A DNA stretch of 62,227 nucleotides from contig NZ_MACH01000130.1 in the NCBI RefSeq assembly GCF_001884065.1, positions 1-62,227 of the forward strand. The letters are read 5' to 3'. Below, one piece after another: positions 1 through 10,260 of this stretch. A program made the position numbers and the translations under genes. The DNA comes from Bacillus proteolyticus. Lineage in GTDB: Bacteria; Bacillota; Bacilli; Bacillales; Bacillaceae_G. The notes beneath the pieces are model-generated. The model saw only the letters and a program-made list of their open reading frames with translations, had not been told where the DNA came from and did not search any database. Position 1 is the stretch's first letter. Every line of letters begins with the position of its first letter.

Positions 1-39
1 TTGGGACCTTGTCCCTGTGAGAGTAGGACGTCGCCAAGC
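1..39 (+). rRNA. rrf: 5S ribosomal RNA, 3' end only
   Basis: The first 39 bases end in GAGAGTAGGACGTCGCCAAG, which matches the conserved 3' end of Bacillus 5S rRNA (consensus close to AGAGTAGGACG.TGCCAAGC). The rest of the gene, and presumably the rest of an rrn operon, lies outside the window. A strong terminator follows directly, as is usual at the end of an rrn operon. Confidence 0.9.
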
Positions 40-40
40 A

Positions 41-73
41 AAAACCTAAGTCGTTTCGACTTAGGTTTTTTTG
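41..73 (+). terminator. Rho-independent terminator of the rRNA operon
   Basis: The stem AACCTAAGTC / GACTTAGGTT closes a short loop and is followed by a run of seven T. It lies two bases after the 5S end. Confidence 0.9.
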
Positions 74-82
74 TGTTTATTT

Positions 83-364
83 TTATTTACCAAATGTTAA
101 AATCCATAAATTGAATAACGCTAAAGAAGAAAAAAGAATGAAAATAAGGCTATTCAAAGTAATAGCAATGATTTTTGGTTTTCCAGGTTTTCCGAGTACT
201 CCTAAAATAACCCCTATGATAGGACACATTATTTCTAGCGCAAGTATATATTTAAAATAATGAGAGTAGAAAAAATGGGATGATATAAATAAGTATTCAA
301 TCATTACAGCAATTACTGCGATAGAGAAAAATAAATAGGATAATAGCATAGTTATTTTTTTCAA
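83..364 (-). CDS. Small membrane protein, function unknown (93 aa)
   Basis: The protein is almost entirely hydrophobic. It has three likely membrane segments (about residues 5-27, 38-57 and 66-88), with the short polar stretch GKPGKPK between the second and third. No family is recognised. The start is TTG (362-364), supported by a purine-rich AAGGGGGA ribosome binding site just upstream on the minus strand. The gene converges on the 5S rRNA terminator. The stretch 365-547 upstream of it shows nothing recognisable beyond AT-rich promoter-like sequence. It may be a lineage-specific envelope protein. Confidence 0.6.
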   Translation of the reverse strand: MKKITMLLSYLFFSIAVIAVMIEYLFISSHFFYSHYFKYILALEIMCPIIGVILGVLGKPGKPKIIAITLNSLIFILFSSLALFNLWILTFGK

Positions 365-547
365 GATTATTCCCCCTTAGAAATTAATTCGCTACAATAA
401 TAAGTTCACAAGAGTGTATATACTTTGATTAAAACATACTAAAGTACTATATAAACAGCTATACGTAAAATAGATCTCTAGAAATATATATTCTAATTCC
501 CTTTCCTTCTTGCATATAGTTGCAATTCTCCTTTTGAATATAACTAA

Positions 548-585
548 AACACGAACGTTATCAGAGACTAATAAAAAAACATTCG
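548..585 (+). promoter_or_regulatory. Pair of PurBox-like sites (PurR operator)
   Basis: Two inverted CGAA cores are seen: AACACGAACGTTA at about 548-560 and, on the opposite strand, a CGAATGTTT-like copy at about 577-585. They are separated by roughly 17-18 bases. B. subtilis PurR binds two inverted PurBoxes with this spacing upstream of pur promoters. The sites lie just upstream of the -35 element. The match is by eye and the second box is weaker than the first. Confidence 0.5.
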
Positions 586-593
586 ATTATTTG

Positions 594-622
594 TTGACAT
601 TGTTTATGGAATATTGTTAATA
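594..622 (+). promoter_or_regulatory. Sigma-A-type promoter of the pur operon
   Basis: TTGACA at 594-599 is followed after 17 bases by TTAATA at 617-622. The riboswitch aptamer begins about 25 bases further on, which is the expected layout for a leader-regulated operon. Confidence 0.6.
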
Positions 623-647
623 TAGCCATAGAAACAATAATATAAGA

Positions 648-716
648 CCTCATATAATCGCGGGGATATGGCCTGCAAGTCTCTACCTAACGACCGTTAT
701 TCGTTAGACTATGAGG
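648..716 (+). promoter_or_regulatory. Purine (guanine) riboswitch aptamer upstream of purE
   Basis: The aptamer has the conserved landmarks of the G-box: P1 strands CCTCAT / ATGAGG, the J1-2 and P2 region with GATATGG, AAGTCTCTACC in J2-3, and GACTATGAGG after P3. The base before TATG in J3-1 is C, which marks guanine/hypoxanthine binding; adenine riboswitches carry T there. The 3' P1 strand (about 707-719) can pair with CTTTCTCTCATAGT at 771-784, which is the antiterminator. Ligand binding should therefore release the terminator at 758-817 and lower pur transcription. Confidence 0.93.
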
Positions 717-757
717 GAAAGTCACTCGGTATTTTTCTATTCACAAGGGATACGTAT

Positions 758-817
758 GCCTGAGTAGAGCGCTTTCTCTCATAGTAAAAGAGAAACTGTT
801 CTATTTCAGGCTTTTTT
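758..817 (+). terminator. Riboswitch-controlled terminator in the purE leader
   Basis: GCCTGA...TCAGGC forms the base of a long stem (GCCTGAGTAGAGC..., closed by AGAGAAACTGTTC...) followed by seven T. Its ascending arm overlaps the antiterminator strand that pairs with P1 of the guanine aptamer, so the two structures exclude each other. Confidence 0.88.
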
Positions 818-841
818 TATTTGAATCGGGGGGATTCTAAT

Positions 842-1327
842 ATGAAATCACTAGTTGGAGTCATAATGGGAAGCACGTCAGACTGGGAAACAATGAAATA
901 TGCTTGTGACATTTTAGATGAATTAAATATACCGTATGAGAAAAAAGTTGTATCGGCTCATCGGACTCCGGATTATATGTTTGAATATGCAGAGACAGCT
1001 CGTGAACGTGGATTAAAAGTTATTATTGCTGGAGCTGGCGGGGCAGCACATTTACCAGGAATGGTTGCAGCGAAGACGAATCTTCCTGTAATCGGAGTTC
1101 CAGTTCAATCAAAAGCGTTAAACGGCTTAGATTCATTATTATCCATCGTCCAAATGCCAGGAGGGGTTCCAGTTGCAACTGTTGCAATTGGTAAGGCTGG
1201 TTCAACAAATGCTGGATTACTTGCTGCACAAATACTTGGATCATTTCATGATGACATACATGATGCATTAGAACTGAGACGAGAAGCTATTGAGAAAACT
1301 GTGCGTGAAGGTAGTGAGCTAGTATGA
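842..1327 (+). CDS. purE: N5-carboxyaminoimidazole ribonucleotide mutase PurE
   Basis: PurE moves the carboxyl group of N5-CAIR (made by PurK) to carbon 4, giving CAIR in IMP synthesis. The 161-residue product has the class I PurE signatures: GSTSDW near residue 10, SAHRTP with the catalytic His near residue 40, and [12 protein letters not shown] near residue 64. An in-frame TTG lies 21 bases upstream, but ATG 842 is preferred because a GGGGGG ribosome binding site sits about 7 bases before it and family members start at this methionine. It is the first gene of the operon and overlaps purK by four bases (ATGA). Expression should depend on PurR and the guanine riboswitch. Confidence 0.96.
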   Translation: MKSLVGVIMGSTSDWETMKYACDILDELNIPYEKKVVSAHRTPDYMFEYAETARERGLKVIIAGAGGAAHLPGMVAAKTNLPVIGVPVQSKALNGLDSLLSIVQMPGGVPVATVAIGKAGSTNAGLLAAQILGSFHDDIHDALELRREAIEKTVREGSELV

Positions 1328-2475
1328 CGAGAATCATTTTACCTGGAAAAACAATCGGTATTATTGGAGGCGGCCAGCTAGGAAGAATGATGGCATTGGC
1401 AGCTAAGGAGATGGGATATAAAATTGCTGTTTTAGATCCTACAAAGAATTCACCATGTGCACAAGTTGCTGATATTGAAATTGTTGCACCATATGACGAT
1501 TTAAAAGCAATTCAGCATTTAGCAGAGATCAGTGATGTTGTCACATATGAATTTGAGAATATTGATTATAGATGTTTGCAATGGTTGGAAAAACATGCTT
1601 ACTTACCACAAGGTAGTCAGTTGTTAAGTAAAACGCAAAATCGTTTTACAGAAAAGAATGCAATTGAAAAAGCGGGATTACCAGTAGCAACGTATAGATT
1701 GGTTCAAACTCAAGAGCAGCTTACTGAAGCAATCGCCGATTTATCATATCCTTCCGTCTTAAAAACAACGACAGGTGGATATGATGGGAAAGGGCAAGTT
1801 GTTTTAAGAAGTGAAGCTGACGTTGATAAAGCGCGAAAGCTTGCGAATGCAGCGGAGTGCATTTTAGAAAAATGGGTGCCTTTTGAAAAAGAAGTATCAG
1901 TTATTGTAATTCGAAGTGTAAGTGGTGAAACGAAAGTATTTCCGGTAGCGGAAAATATTCATGTAAATAACATTTTGCATGAATCTATCGTTCCAGCTCG
2001 CATTACAGAGGAACTTTCTCAAAAAGCAATTGCTTATGCAAAAGTGCTCGCAGATGAACTAGAACTTGTGGGAACACTAGCGGTAGAGATGTTTGCTACA
2101 GCTGACGGTGAGATTTACATTAATGAATTAGCACCAAGACCTCACAATTCAGGACACTATACACAGGATGCATGTGAAACGAGTCAATTTGGTCAACATA
2201 TTCGAGCAATCTGTAATTTACCTCTTGGAGAAACAAATTTGTTAAAACCAGTTGTCATGGTAAACATTTTAGGCGAACATATAGAAGGGGTCCTAGGACA
2301 AGTGAATAGATTAACCGGGTGCTATTTACACTTGTATGGAAAAGAAGAAGCAAAAGCGCAGCGAAAAATGGGGCATGTTAATATTTTAAATGATAATATT
2401 GAAGTCGCTCTAGAAAAAGCAAAGAGTTTGCATATTTGGGACCATCAAGAACAACTGTTGGAGGGAAAAAGATGA
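1324..2475 (+). CDS. purK: N5-carboxyaminoimidazole ribonucleotide synthetase PurK
   Basis: PurK uses ATP and bicarbonate to turn AIR into N5-CAIR for PurE. The 383-residue protein starts with a Rossmann-like pre-ATP-grasp segment ([11 protein letters not shown], about residues 13-23). The ATP-grasp core follows, with [11 protein letters not shown] near residue 150 and the metal-binding [14 protein letters not shown] segment near residue 265. Length is normal for the family. The start codon overlaps the purE stop, so the two partner enzymes are translationally coupled. The stop falls just after the purB start. Confidence 0.96.
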   Translation: MTRIILPGKTIGIIGGGQLGRMMALAAKEMGYKIAVLDPTKNSPCAQVADIEIVAPYDDLKAIQHLAEISDVVTYEFENIDYRCLQWLEKHAYLPQGSQLLSKTQNRFTEKNAIEKAGLPVATYRLVQTQEQLTEAIADLSYPSVLKTTTGGYDGKGQVVLRSEADVDKARKLANAAECILEKWVPFEKEVSVIVIRSVSGETKVFPVAENIHVNNILHESIVPARITEELSQKAIAYAKVLADELELVGTLAVEMFATADGEIYINELAPRPHNSGHYTQDACETSQFGQHIRAICNLPLGETNLLKPVVMVNILGEHIEGVLGQVNRLTGCYLHLYGKEEAKAQRKMGHVNILNDNIEVALEKAKSLHIWDHQEQLLEGKR

Positions 2476-3779
2476 TTAATCGTTATACACGCCCTGAAAT
2501 GGGTGCAATTTGGACGGAAGAAAACAAATTTAAGGCATGGTTAGAAGTTGAGATTTTAGCTTGTGAAGCATGGGCTGAGCTTGGCGATATTCCAAAAGAA
2601 GATGTTAAAAAAATTCGTGAGCATGCATCATTTGATATTGATCGTATTTATGAAATTGAAAAAGAGACACGTCATGACGTAGTGGCATTCACTCGTGCTG
2701 TATCAGAAACACCAGCATTAGGCGAGGAACGTAAATGGGTTCATTACGGTTTAACATCTACAGACGTTGTAGATACAGCGCTATCTTACATCTTAAAACA
2801 AGCGAATGAAATCATATTAAAAGACTTAGAAAACTTTGTAAGCATTTTAGCTAACAAAGCAAAAGAGCATAAATACACGATCATGATGGGAAGAACACAC
2901 GGTGTTCATGCAGAACCAACAACATTTGGTTTAAAGCTTGGTCTTTGGTATGAAGAAATGAAACGTAACGTAGAGCGTTTTAAGCAAGCTGCTGATACAG
3001 TTCGCGTTGGTAAATTATCTGGTGCGGTTGGTACATATGCAAATATCGATCCATTCGTAGAAAAGTATGTTTGTGAAAACTTAGGATTAGAAGCAGCACC
3101 AATTTCAACACAAACACTGCAACGTGATCGCCATGCTCATTACATGTCAACACTTGCACTAATTGCAACATCTATCGAAAAGATGGCAGTTGAGATTCGT
3201 GGTTTACAGAAGAGTGAAACACGTGAAGTTGAAGAGGCTTTTGCAAAAGGCCAAAAAGGTTCTTCTGCAATGCCACATAAACGTAATCCAATTGGATCTG
3301 AAAATATGACTGGTTTAGCTCGTGTTATCCGCGGTTATATGATGACAGCTTACGAGAATGTTCCATTATGGCATGAGCGCGATATCTCTCACTCTTCTGC
3401 AGAACGTGTAATTTTACCAGATGCTACAATTGCGTTAAATTACATGTTAAATCGCTTTGGTAATATCGTTAAAAACTTAACTGTATACCCAGAGAATATG
3501 AAACGCAATATGACAAGAACATACGGATTAATTTACTCTCAGCGCGTAATGCTTACACTAATCGACAAAGGTATGGTACGTGAAGAAGCTTATGATATCG
3601 TACAGCCTAAAGCGATGGAAGCTTGGGAAACACAAGTACAATTTAAAGAGCTTGTAGAAGGCGATGAGCGTATTACGAGCAAGTTAACGCAAGAAGAAAT
3701 TAATGAATGCTTCAACTATGAGCATCACATGCAACATGTTGATACAATCTTTGAACGCCTTGGATTAAACGAAGCGTAA
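2472..3779 (+). CDS. purB: Adenylosuccinate lyase PurB
   Basis: PurB releases fumarate at two steps: SAICAR to AICAR and adenylosuccinate to AMP. The 435-residue protein has the fumarase/aspartase-superfamily signature [11 protein letters not shown] at about residues 262-272, whose flexible loop carries the catalytic Ser, and the conserved [14 protein letters not shown] segment near residue 140. ATG 2472 is chosen because GGAGGG lies just upstream and the protein then begins [10 protein letters not shown] as in Bacillus homologues. An in-frame upstream extension would lie inside purK. It overlaps the purK end by four bases and is followed by an 88-base spacer with a hairpin. Confidence 0.96.
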   Translation: MINRYTRPEMGAIWTEENKFKAWLEVEILACEAWAELGDIPKEDVKKIREHASFDIDRIYEIEKETRHDVVAFTRAVSETPALGEERKWVHYGLTSTDVVDTALSYILKQANEIILKDLENFVSILANKAKEHKYTIMMGRTHGVHAEPTTFGLKLGLWYEEMKRNVERFKQAADTVRVGKLSGAVGTYANIDPFVEKYVCENLGLEAAPISTQTLQRDRHAHYMSTLALIATSIEKMAVEIRGLQKSETREVEEAFAKGQKGSSAMPHKRNPIGSENMTGLARVIRGYMMTAYENVPLWHERDISHSSAERVILPDATIALNYMLNRFGNIVKNLTVYPENMKRNMTRTYGLIYSQRVMLTLIDKGMVREEAYDIVQPKAMEAWETQVQFKELVEGDERITSKLTQEEINECFNYEHHMQHVDTIFERLGLNEA

Positions 3780-3789
3780 AATTTCATAT

Positions 3790-3815
3790 GGCACAGAATA
3801 GAGTCATTCTGTGCC
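3790..3815 (+). other. Intercistronic hairpin between purB and purC
   Basis: GGCACAGAAT (3790-3799) and ATTCTGTGCC (3806-3815) form a perfect 10-bp stem with a six-base loop. Only a weak T-rich stretch follows. It may be a partial terminator or a processing/stability hairpin that sets relative expression within the operon. Confidence 0.6.
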
Positions 3816-3867
3816 ATTCTTTATAAAAATATTATTCACATTTTTCAAACTACAGGGGGCTTGCGAA

Positions 3868-4587
3868 ATGCAAAAGCTAGAATTGCTGTATGAAGGTAAG
3901 GCAAAAAGAATTTATCGTACAGAATCAGCAGATATGGTTTGGGTAGAGTATAAAGATAGTGCGACTGCTTTCAATGGGGAGAAAAAAGAGACGATTACAG
4001 GAAAAGGTCGTTTGAACAATGAGATTACAACTTTATTGTTCAGAAAGTTACAAGAAGTAGGAATTAAAACACATTTTGTTGAGAAGTTATCTGAAACAGA
4101 GCAACTTGTTAAAAAAGTGAGTATTATTCCTCTAGAAGTTGTCACAAGAAATGTAATTGCAGGAAGTCTTTCAAAACGATTAGGAATGGAAGAGGGAACT
4201 GTACTTGCAGAACCAATCGTAGAATTTTACTTCAAAGATGATGATTTAGGAGATCCGCTTGTAACGGAAGATCATATTCGTGTATTAAACGTTGCATCGC
4301 CAGAGCAAGTAAGCGTATTACGAGATATGGCTCTACAAATCAATCAAGTATTGATTGAGCATTTCGCAAGCTGTCGTGTAAGATTAGTAGATTTCAAATT
4401 AGAGTTTGGTGTAACAGATGAGGGAGAAATTATTTTAGCGGATGAAATTTCACCAGATACTTGCCGTTTATGGGATGAAGCGAGCAATGAAAAGTTTGAT
4501 AAAGACGTATTCCGTCGTGATCTTGGGAATTTAACAGAAGCATATGAAGAAATTTTAAAACGTTTAGGGGGAATTTCACATGTATAA
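3868..4587 (+). CDS. purC: SAICAR synthetase PurC
   Basis: PurC joins CAIR and aspartate with ATP to make SAICAR. The 239-residue protein begins with the typical LLYEGKAKRIY segment. It carries the ATP/substrate motif around VEVVTRN-like residues (LEVVTRNVIAGSL, near residue 90) and DEISPDTCRLWD near residue 195. ATG 3868 is preferred over the upstream in-frame methionine at 3811 because GGGGG stands before it and the extra N-terminal residues would be encoded by the intercistronic hairpin. The last eight bases overlap purS. Confidence 0.95.
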   Translation: MQKLELLYEGKAKRIYRTESADMVWVEYKDSATAFNGEKKETITGKGRLNNEITTLLFRKLQEVGIKTHFVEKLSETEQLVKKVSIIPLEVVTRNVIAGSLSKRLGMEEGTVLAEPIVEFYFKDDDLGDPLVTEDHIRVLNVASPEQVSVLRDMALQINQVLIEHFASCRVRLVDFKLEFGVTDEGEIILADEISPDTCRLWDEASNEKFDKDVFRRDLGNLTEAYEEILKRLGGISHV

Positions 4588-4834
4588 AGTTAAGGTATAT
4601 GTAACGTTAAGAGAAAGTGTATTAGATCCACAAGGAACAGCAGTAAAAGGGGCACTTCATAGTCTTTCATTTACAGAAGTACAAGACGTTCGAATCGGAA
4701 AGTACATGGAACTAACAATTGATAAATCAGTATCTGACCTTGACGCAAAGGTAAAAGAAATGTGTGAAAAACTATTAACAAACGTTGTAATGGAAGACTT
4801 CCGTTATGAAGTTGAGGAGGTTGTCGCACAGTGA
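4580..4834 (+). CDS. purS: FGAM synthase subunit PurS
   Basis: PurS is the small structural subunit of the three-part formylglycinamidine ribonucleotide synthase (PurSQL) of Gram-positive bacteria. It helps dock the glutaminase PurQ on PurL and channel ammonia. The 84-residue product fits the family length, has the typical [15 protein letters not shown] start and alternates strands and helices. It overlaps purC by eight bases and purQ by four, an arrangement that keeps subunits coupled in translation. Confidence 0.95.
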   Translation: MYKVKVYVTLRESVLDPQGTAVKGALHSLSFTEVQDVRIGKYMELTIDKSVSDLDAKVKEMCEKLLTNVVMEDFRYEVEEVVAQ

Positions 4835-5514
4835 AATTTGCCGTAATAGTATTTCCGGGTTCGAACTGTGATGTCGATATGTTCCATGCAATTAAAGATG
4901 AGCTTGGTGAAGAAGTAGATTACGTTTGGCACGATAGAGAGAATTTAGATGAATATGATGCAATTTTACTACCTGGTGGATTCTCTTACGGTGACTATTT
5001 ACGTTGTGGTGCTATTTCTCGCTTTGCTAACGCAATGAAAGCAGTGCAAAAAGCTGCTGAGCAAGGAAAACCAATTTTAGGGGTGTGTAATGGATTCCAG
5101 ATTCTTGTTGAATCAGGATTACTACCAGGAGCACTAATGAGAAATGAAAACTTAAAATTTATGTGTCGCACTGTTCAGTTACGTGTTGAAAATAACGAAA
5201 CGATGTTTACATCACAATATGAAAAAGATGAAGTAATCAATATTCCAATTGCACATGGTGAAGGGAATTACTATTGTGATGAAGCGACTCTTAAACAATT
5301 AGAAGAGAATAATCAAATCGCATTCCGTTATGTAGAAAATCCGAATGGTAGCGTTTCAGATATTGCTGGTATTGTAAATGAAAAGGGAAATGTACTTGGT
5401 ATGATGCCACACCCAGAGCGTGCTGTAGATGTATTGCTTGGTGGTGCTGAAGGGTTAAAAGTCTTTCAATCTATCTTAAAACAGTGGAGGGAAACATATG
5501 TCGTTAATGCTTGA
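4831..5514 (+). CDS. purQ: FGAM synthase glutaminase subunit PurQ
   Basis: PurQ hydrolyses glutamine and passes ammonia to PurL. The 227-residue class I glutamine amidotransferase has the oxyanion/nucleophile motif GVCNGFQ with Cys about residue 86 and the His-Glu pair in [10 protein letters not shown] near residue 194. The start is GTG 4831, overlapping the purS stop, with GAGGAGG upstream. The 3' end overlaps purL by 17 bases. Confidence 0.95.
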   Translation: MKFAVIVFPGSNCDVDMFHAIKDELGEEVDYVWHDRENLDEYDAILLPGGFSYGDYLRCGAISRFANAMKAVQKAAEQGKPILGVCNGFQILVESGLLPGALMRNENLKFMCRTVQLRVENNETMFTSQYEKDEVINIPIAHGEGNYYCDEATLKQLEENNQIAFRYVENPNGSVSDIAGIVNEKGNVLGMMPHPERAVDVLLGGAEGLKVFQSILKQWRETYVVNA

Positions 5515-7717
5515 ACCAAATCCAACACAAATTAAAGAAGAGCGCATATATGCGGAAATGGGGCTAACAGACGAAGAGTTTGCCATGGTTGAAAAGATTT
5601 TAGGCCGTCTGCCAAATTATACAGAAACAGGATTATTCTCTGTTATGTGGTCTGAACATTGTAGTTATAAAAATTCGAAGCCAGTACTTCGTAAATTCCC
5701 AACGACGGGTGAGCGCGTTCTGCAAGGACCTGGAGAAGGTGCTGGAATTGTAGACATCGGTGATAATCAAGCGGTTGTATTTAAAATGGAAAGCCATAAC
5801 CACCCTTCTGCAATTGAGCCATATCAAGGAGCAGCAACAGGCGTTGGCGGTATTATTCGTGATGTATTCTCTATGGGAGCACGTCCGGTAGCTCTATTAA
5901 ACTCACTTCGCTTCGGTGAATTACAATCACCACGTGTGAAATATTTATTCGAAGAAGTAGTAGCAGGAATTGCAGGATACGGTAACTGCATTGGTATTCC
6001 TACTGTTGGTGGCGAAGTACAATTTGATCCATGTTATGAAGGAAATCCACTTGTAAATGCAATGTGCGTAGGTTTAATTAACCATGAAGATATTAAAAAA
6101 GGGCAAGCGCACGGTGCTGGTAATACAGTAATGTACGTAGGAGCATCAACTGGTCGTGATGGTATTCACGGTGCAACATTCGCATCTGAAGAGCTATCTG
6201 AAAGCTCAGAAGCGAAACGTCCGGCAGTTCAAGTAGGAGATCCATTTATGGAGAAACTTCTTATTGAAGCGTGTTTAGAACTTATTCAGTCTGATGCACT
6301 TGTTGGAATTCAAGATATGGGCGCAGCTGGTTTAACATCATCTTCTGCAGAAATGGCAAGTAAAGCAGGAATGGGTATTGAAATGTACTTAGATGATGTA
6401 CCACAGCGTGAAACGGGAATGACACCATATGAAATGATGCTATCTGAATCACAAGAGCGTATGTTAATTGTTATAAAAAAAGGTAGAGAGCAAGAAATAG
6501 TAGATTTATTTGAGAAGTATGGTCTTGCAGCAGTTACGATGGGGAAAGTAACGGAGGACAAAATGCTTCGTTTATTCCATAAAGGTGAAATGGTAGCTGA
6601 AGTTCCAGCAGATGCTCTTGCAGAAGAAGCACCAATTTATCATAAACCATCAAAAGAAGCAGCATACTTTGCTGAATTCCAGCAGATGAAAATGGAAACA
6701 CCGAAAGTAGATAATTATAAAGAAACGTTATTCGCTTTATTACAGCAACCGACGATTGCAAGTAAAGAGTGGGTATATGATCAATATGATTATCAAGTAC
6801 GCACAAGCACAGTTGTTACACCAGGTTCAGATGCAGCGGTTGTACGTGTACGCGGTACAGAAAAAGGATTAGCAATGACGACAGATTGTAACTCTCGCTA
6901 CATTTATTTAGATCCAGAAGTGGGCGGTAAAATTGCAGTAGCAGAGGCAGCACGTAATATCGTATGTTCTGGTGGAGAGCCACTTGCAATTACAGATTGC
7001 TTAAACTTTGGTAACCCAGAAAAACCAGAGATATTCTGGCAAATTGAGAAATCAGTAGACGGTATGAGTGAAGCTTGTCGCACATTACAAACGCCAGTTA
7101 TCGGCGGAAACGTATCGATGTATAACGAGCGTAGTGGTGAAGCGGTATATCCAACACCGACTGTTGGTATGGTTGGTCTTGTACATGATTTAAAACACGT
7201 AACAACACAAGAATTTAAGCAAGCTGGCGATTTAGTTTACGTAATCGGAGAGACGAAAGCTGAGTTTGGTGGAAGTGAATTACAGAAAATGGTCCACGGC
7301 AAAATTTTCGGTCAATCACCAAGCATCGATCTAGATGTAGAATTAAAACGCCAAAAACAAGTACTAGAAGCGATTCAAGCTGGCCTTGTTCAATCTGCAC
7401 ATGATGTTGCAGAAGGTGGTTTAGCAGTTGCAATTACTGAAAGTGCAATTGGTGCAAAAGGTTTAGGTGCTACTGTGAAATTAGATGGAGAAGCAACAGC
7501 AGCATTATTTGCAGAATCACAATCTCGCTTCGTTATAACTGTAAAACGTGAAAATAAGGAAGCATTCGAGAAAGCGGTAGAAGCAATTCAAGTTGGCGAA
7601 GTGACAAATACAAATGAAGTAACAATTCATAATGAAGAAAATGAAGTATTACTTACAGCAAATGTAGATGAAATGAGAAAGGCTTGGAAAGGGGCAATCC
7701 CATGCTTGCTGAAATAA
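5498..7717 (+). CDS. purL: FGAM synthase large subunit PurL
   Basis: PurL is the ATP-dependent catalytic subunit that converts FGAR to FGAM with ammonia from PurQ. The 739-residue small-type PurL, as expected alongside PurS and PurQ, has two AIR-synthase-like halves. Conserved segments include [12 protein letters not shown] (about residue 51), [11 protein letters not shown] (about 97), GIQDMGAAG (about 269) and [13 protein letters not shown] (about 633). A GGAGGG site lies seven bases before ATG 5498. The 3' end overlaps purF by 16 bases. Confidence 0.96.
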   Translation: MSLMLEPNPTQIKEERIYAEMGLTDEEFAMVEKILGRLPNYTETGLFSVMWSEHCSYKNSKPVLRKFPTTGERVLQGPGEGAGIVDIGDNQAVVFKMESHNHPSAIEPYQGAATGVGGIIRDVFSMGARPVALLNSLRFGELQSPRVKYLFEEVVAGIAGYGNCIGIPTVGGEVQFDPCYEGNPLVNAMCVGLINHEDIKKGQAHGAGNTVMYVGASTGRDGIHGATFASEELSESSEAKRPAVQVGDPFMEKLLIEACLELIQSDALVGIQDMGAAGLTSSSAEMASKAGMGIEMYLDDVPQRETGMTPYEMMLSESQERMLIVIKKGREQEIVDLFEKYGLAAVTMGKVTEDKMLRLFHKGEMVAEVPADALAEEAPIYHKPSKEAAYFAEFQQMKMETPKVDNYKETLFALLQQPTIASKEWVYDQYDYQVRTSTVVTPGSDAAVVRVRGTEKGLAMTTDCNSRYIYLDPEVGGKIAVAEAARNIVCSGGEPLAITDCLNFGNPEKPEIFWQIEKSVDGMSEACRTLQTPVIGGNVSMYNERSGEAVYPTPTVGMVGLVHDLKHVTTQEFKQAGDLVYVIGETKAEFGGSELQKMVHGKIFGQSPSIDLDVELKRQKQVLEAIQAGLVQSAHDVAEGGLAVAITESAIGAKGLGATVKLDGEATAALFAESQSRFVITVKRENKEAFEKAVEAIQVGEVTNTNEVTIHNEENEVLLTANVDEMRKAWKGAIPCLLK

Positions 7718-9117
7718 AGGGGTTAAATGAAGAATGTGGCGTTTTCGGAATTTGGGGGCATGAAAATGCAGCACAAGTTTCGTACTACGGATTGCATAGT
7801 TTACAGCACCGTGGACAAGAAGGCGCAGGCATCGTTGTAAATAATGGTGAGAAAATCGTCGGTCACAAGGGGTTAGGTTTAATATCAGAAGTGTTTTCAA
7901 GAGGTGAGCTAGAAGGCTTAAACGGAAAATCAGCAATTGGACACGTACGGTATGCGACAGCTGGTGGAAGTGAAGTTGCTAACGTTCAACCATTATTATT
8001 CCGTTTTTCTGATCATAGTATGGCATTAGCTCATAACGGAAATTTAATTAACGCAAAGATGCTTCGTCGTGAGTTAGAGGCAGAGGGAAGTATTTTCCAA
8101 ACAAGTTCAGATACAGAAGTACTTTTACATCTCATTAAACGTAGTACGAAAGATTCTTTAATTGAAAGTGTAAAAGAGGCCCTAAATAAAGTGAAAGGTG
8201 CGTTTGCATATCTTTTACTAACTGGAAATGAAATGATCGTTGCGCTAGATCCGAATGGATTCCGTCCTCTTTCAATTGGAAAGATGGGGGATGCTTATGT
8301 TGTAGCATCAGAAACATGTGCTTTCGATGTAGTAGGTGCAACATACATTCGTGATGTAGAACCAGGTGAATTACTGATCATCAATGATGAAGGAATTCAC
8401 GTAGATCGTTTTACAAATGAAGTAGATCATGCAATTTGTAGTATGGAGTATATTTACTTTGCACGTCCGGATTCTAATATTGCAGGTATTAACGTTCATG
8501 CAGCACGTAAAAACATGGGGAAACGCTTAGCGGCAGAAGCTCCTATTGAAGCTGATGTTGTTACTGGTGTACCAGACTCTAGTATTTCAGCTGCGATCGG
8601 CTATGCGGAGGCAACAGGCATTCCGTATGAGTTAGGATTAATTAAAAATCGTTACGTTGGACGTACATTTATTCAACCTTCTCAAGAACTGCGCGAGCAA
8701 GGGGTAAAGATGAAGCTTTCTGCAGTAAGAGGTGTAGTTGAAGGGAAACGAGTTGTCATGATTGATGACTCTATCGTAAGGGGAACGACAAGTAAACGAA
8801 TTGTTCGTATGCTTCGTGAGGCTGGAGCGACAGAAGTTCATGTAAGAATCGCTTCACCACCTCTTAAGTATCCATGTTTCTATGGCATTGATATTCAAAC
8901 GAGAAAAGAATTAATTGCAGCAAATAATACAGTAGAAGAAATCCGTGAAATAATCGGAGCAGATTCTTTAACATTTTTAAGCGAAGATGGATTAGTAGAT
9001 GCAATTGGACGTCCGTATGAAGGGAAATATGGCGGCCTATGTATGGCTTACTTCAATGGAGACTATCCAACAGCTCTTTATGATTATGAGCAAGAGCTTT
9101 TAGAAAGTATGAAATAA
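7702..9117 (+). CDS. purF: Amidophosphoribosyltransferase PurF
   Basis: PurF commits PRPP to purine synthesis by transferring glutamine nitrogen to make phosphoribosylamine. The 471-residue proenzyme has an 11-residue propeptide ([11 protein letters not shown]) before Cys12, the N-terminal nucleophile of the Ntn glutaminase. The phosphoribosyltransferase domain shows the PRPP loop [14 protein letters not shown] near residue 350. ATG 7702 gives the family-standard propeptide; an upstream TTG would add six residues. It overlaps purL. Of the four Fe-S ligand cysteines known in B. subtilis PurF, three seem conserved, but the last is Tyr here (LCMAYFNG near the C-terminus). Confidence 0.95.
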   Translation: MLAEIKGLNEECGVFGIWGHENAAQVSYYGLHSLQHRGQEGAGIVVNNGEKIVGHKGLGLISEVFSRGELEGLNGKSAIGHVRYATAGGSEVANVQPLLFRFSDHSMALAHNGNLINAKMLRRELEAEGSIFQTSSDTEVLLHLIKRSTKDSLIESVKEALNKVKGAFAYLLLTGNEMIVALDPNGFRPLSIGKMGDAYVVASETCAFDVVGATYIRDVEPGELLIINDEGIHVDRFTNEVDHAICSMEYIYFARPDSNIAGINVHAARKNMGKRLAAEAPIEADVVTGVPDSSISAAIGYAEATGIPYELGLIKNRYVGRTFIQPSQELREQGVKMKLSAVRGVVEGKRVVMIDDSIVRGTTSKRIVRMLREAGATEVHVRIASPPLKYPCFYGIDIQTRKELIAANNTVEEIREIIGADSLTFLSEDGLVDAIGRPYEGKYGGLCMAYFNGDYPTALYDYEQELLESMK

Positions 9118-9128
9118 GAAAGTGGAAA

Positions 9129-9156
9129 AGCTTCTACTTCTTTTGATGTAGAAGCT
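9129..9156 (+). other. Intercistronic hairpin between purF and purM
   Basis: AGCTTCTAC (9129-9137) pairs perfectly with GTAGAAGCT (9148-9156) across a ten-base loop. The outer sequences AAGAAAG / CTTTCTT can extend the pairing. The descending side is followed by TTTCTT, so partial termination is possible. It separates the tightly overlapped purE-F block from purM. Confidence 0.5.
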
Positions 9157-9219
9157 AGCTTCTTTCTTAAAACGGCCGCCCTGGATGGGGAGAAATTAAA
9201 AGACGAGGTGTAAATAACG

Positions 9220-10260
9220 ATGGCGAATGCATATAAGCAAGCAGGAGTAGATATTGAAGCTGGATATGAAGCGGTATCTCGCATGAAAAAACACGTACAA
9301 ACAACAATGAGAAAAGAAGTACTAGGCGGTTTAGGCGGTTTTGGAGGTATGTTTGATCTATCAAAATTTGCATTAGAAGAACCTGTATTAGTATCTGGAA
9401 CAGATGGCGTGGGAACGAAATTGATGCTCGCTTTTATGGCAGATAAACATGACACAATTGGTATTGATGCAGTAGCAATGTGTGTAAATGATATTGTTGT
9501 CCAAGGAGCAGAACCGCTTTTCTTCCTTGATTATATTGCTTGTGGTAAAGCTGAACCTAGTAAAATTGAAAACATCGTCAAAGGTATATCAGAGGGCTGT
9601 CGCCAAGCTGGTTGTGCATTAATTGGTGGAGAAACAGCTGAAATGCCAGGAATGTATTCTACGGAAGAGTACGATTTAGCTGGTTTTACAGTTGGAATTG
9701 TTGATAAAAAGAAAATTGTAACAGGTGAGAAAATTGAAGCTGGTCACGTATTAATTGGATTAGCATCTAGCGGTATTCATAGTAATGGTTACTCTTTAGT
9801 ACGAAAAGTGTTACTAGAAGATGGAGAACTATCTTTAGATCGCATTTACGGACGCTTAGAGCTACCTCTTGGTGAAGAATTATTAAAACCAACGAAAATT
9901 TATGTCAAACCTATTTTAGAACTATTGAAGAAACATGAAGTATACGGTATGGCGCATATTACAGGTGGCGGATTCATTGAAAATATTCCACGTATGTTGC
10001 CAGAGGGAATTGGTGCTGAAATTGAGCTAGGAGCTTGGGAAATTCAGCCGATCTTCAGTTTGCTTCAAGAAGTTGGAAAACTGGAAGAGAAAGAAATGTT
10101 CAATATTTTTAACATGGGTATTGGTATGGTAGTAGCGGTGAAGGAAGAAGATGCAAAAGATATTGTTCGTCTTCTTGAAGAGCAAGGAGAAACAGCTCGT
10201 ATTATTGGACGCACTGTACAAGGTGCTGGCGTTACTTTTAACGGGAGCACAGAACTATGA
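9220..10260 (+). CDS. purM: AIR synthetase PurM
   Basis: PurM closes the imidazole ring, turning FGAM into AIR with ATP. The 346-residue protein shows [10 protein letters not shown] (about residue 65), [14 protein letters not shown] (about 131) and the glycine-rich [13 protein letters not shown] segment (about 246). Length is typical. A GACGAGGTG site lies about ten bases before ATG 9220. The 3' end overlaps purN by four bases. Confidence 0.96.
   Translation: MANAYKQAGVDIEAGYEAVSRMKKHVQTTMRKEVLGGLGGFGGMFDLSKFALEEPVLVSGTDGVGTKLMLAFMADKHDTIGIDAVAMCVNDIVVQGAEPLFFLDYIACGKAEPSKIENIVKGISEGCRQAGCALIGGETAEMPGMYSTEEYDLAGFTVGIVDKKKIVTGEKIEAGHVLIGLASSGIHSNGYSLVRKVLLEDGELSLDRIYGRLELPLGEELLKPTKIYVKPILELLKKHEVYGMAHITGGGFIENIPRMLPEGIGAEIELGAWEIQPIFSLLQEVGKLEEKEMFNIFNMGIGMVVAVKEEDAKDIVRLLEEQGETARIIGRTVQGAGVTFNGSTEL

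Noticed and set aside
9084-9455. 123-aa minus-strand ORF over purF-purM, and similar long reverse ORFs across pur, purD and purL
   Set aside because: They are antisense shadows of strongly conserved genes, without ribosome binding sites.
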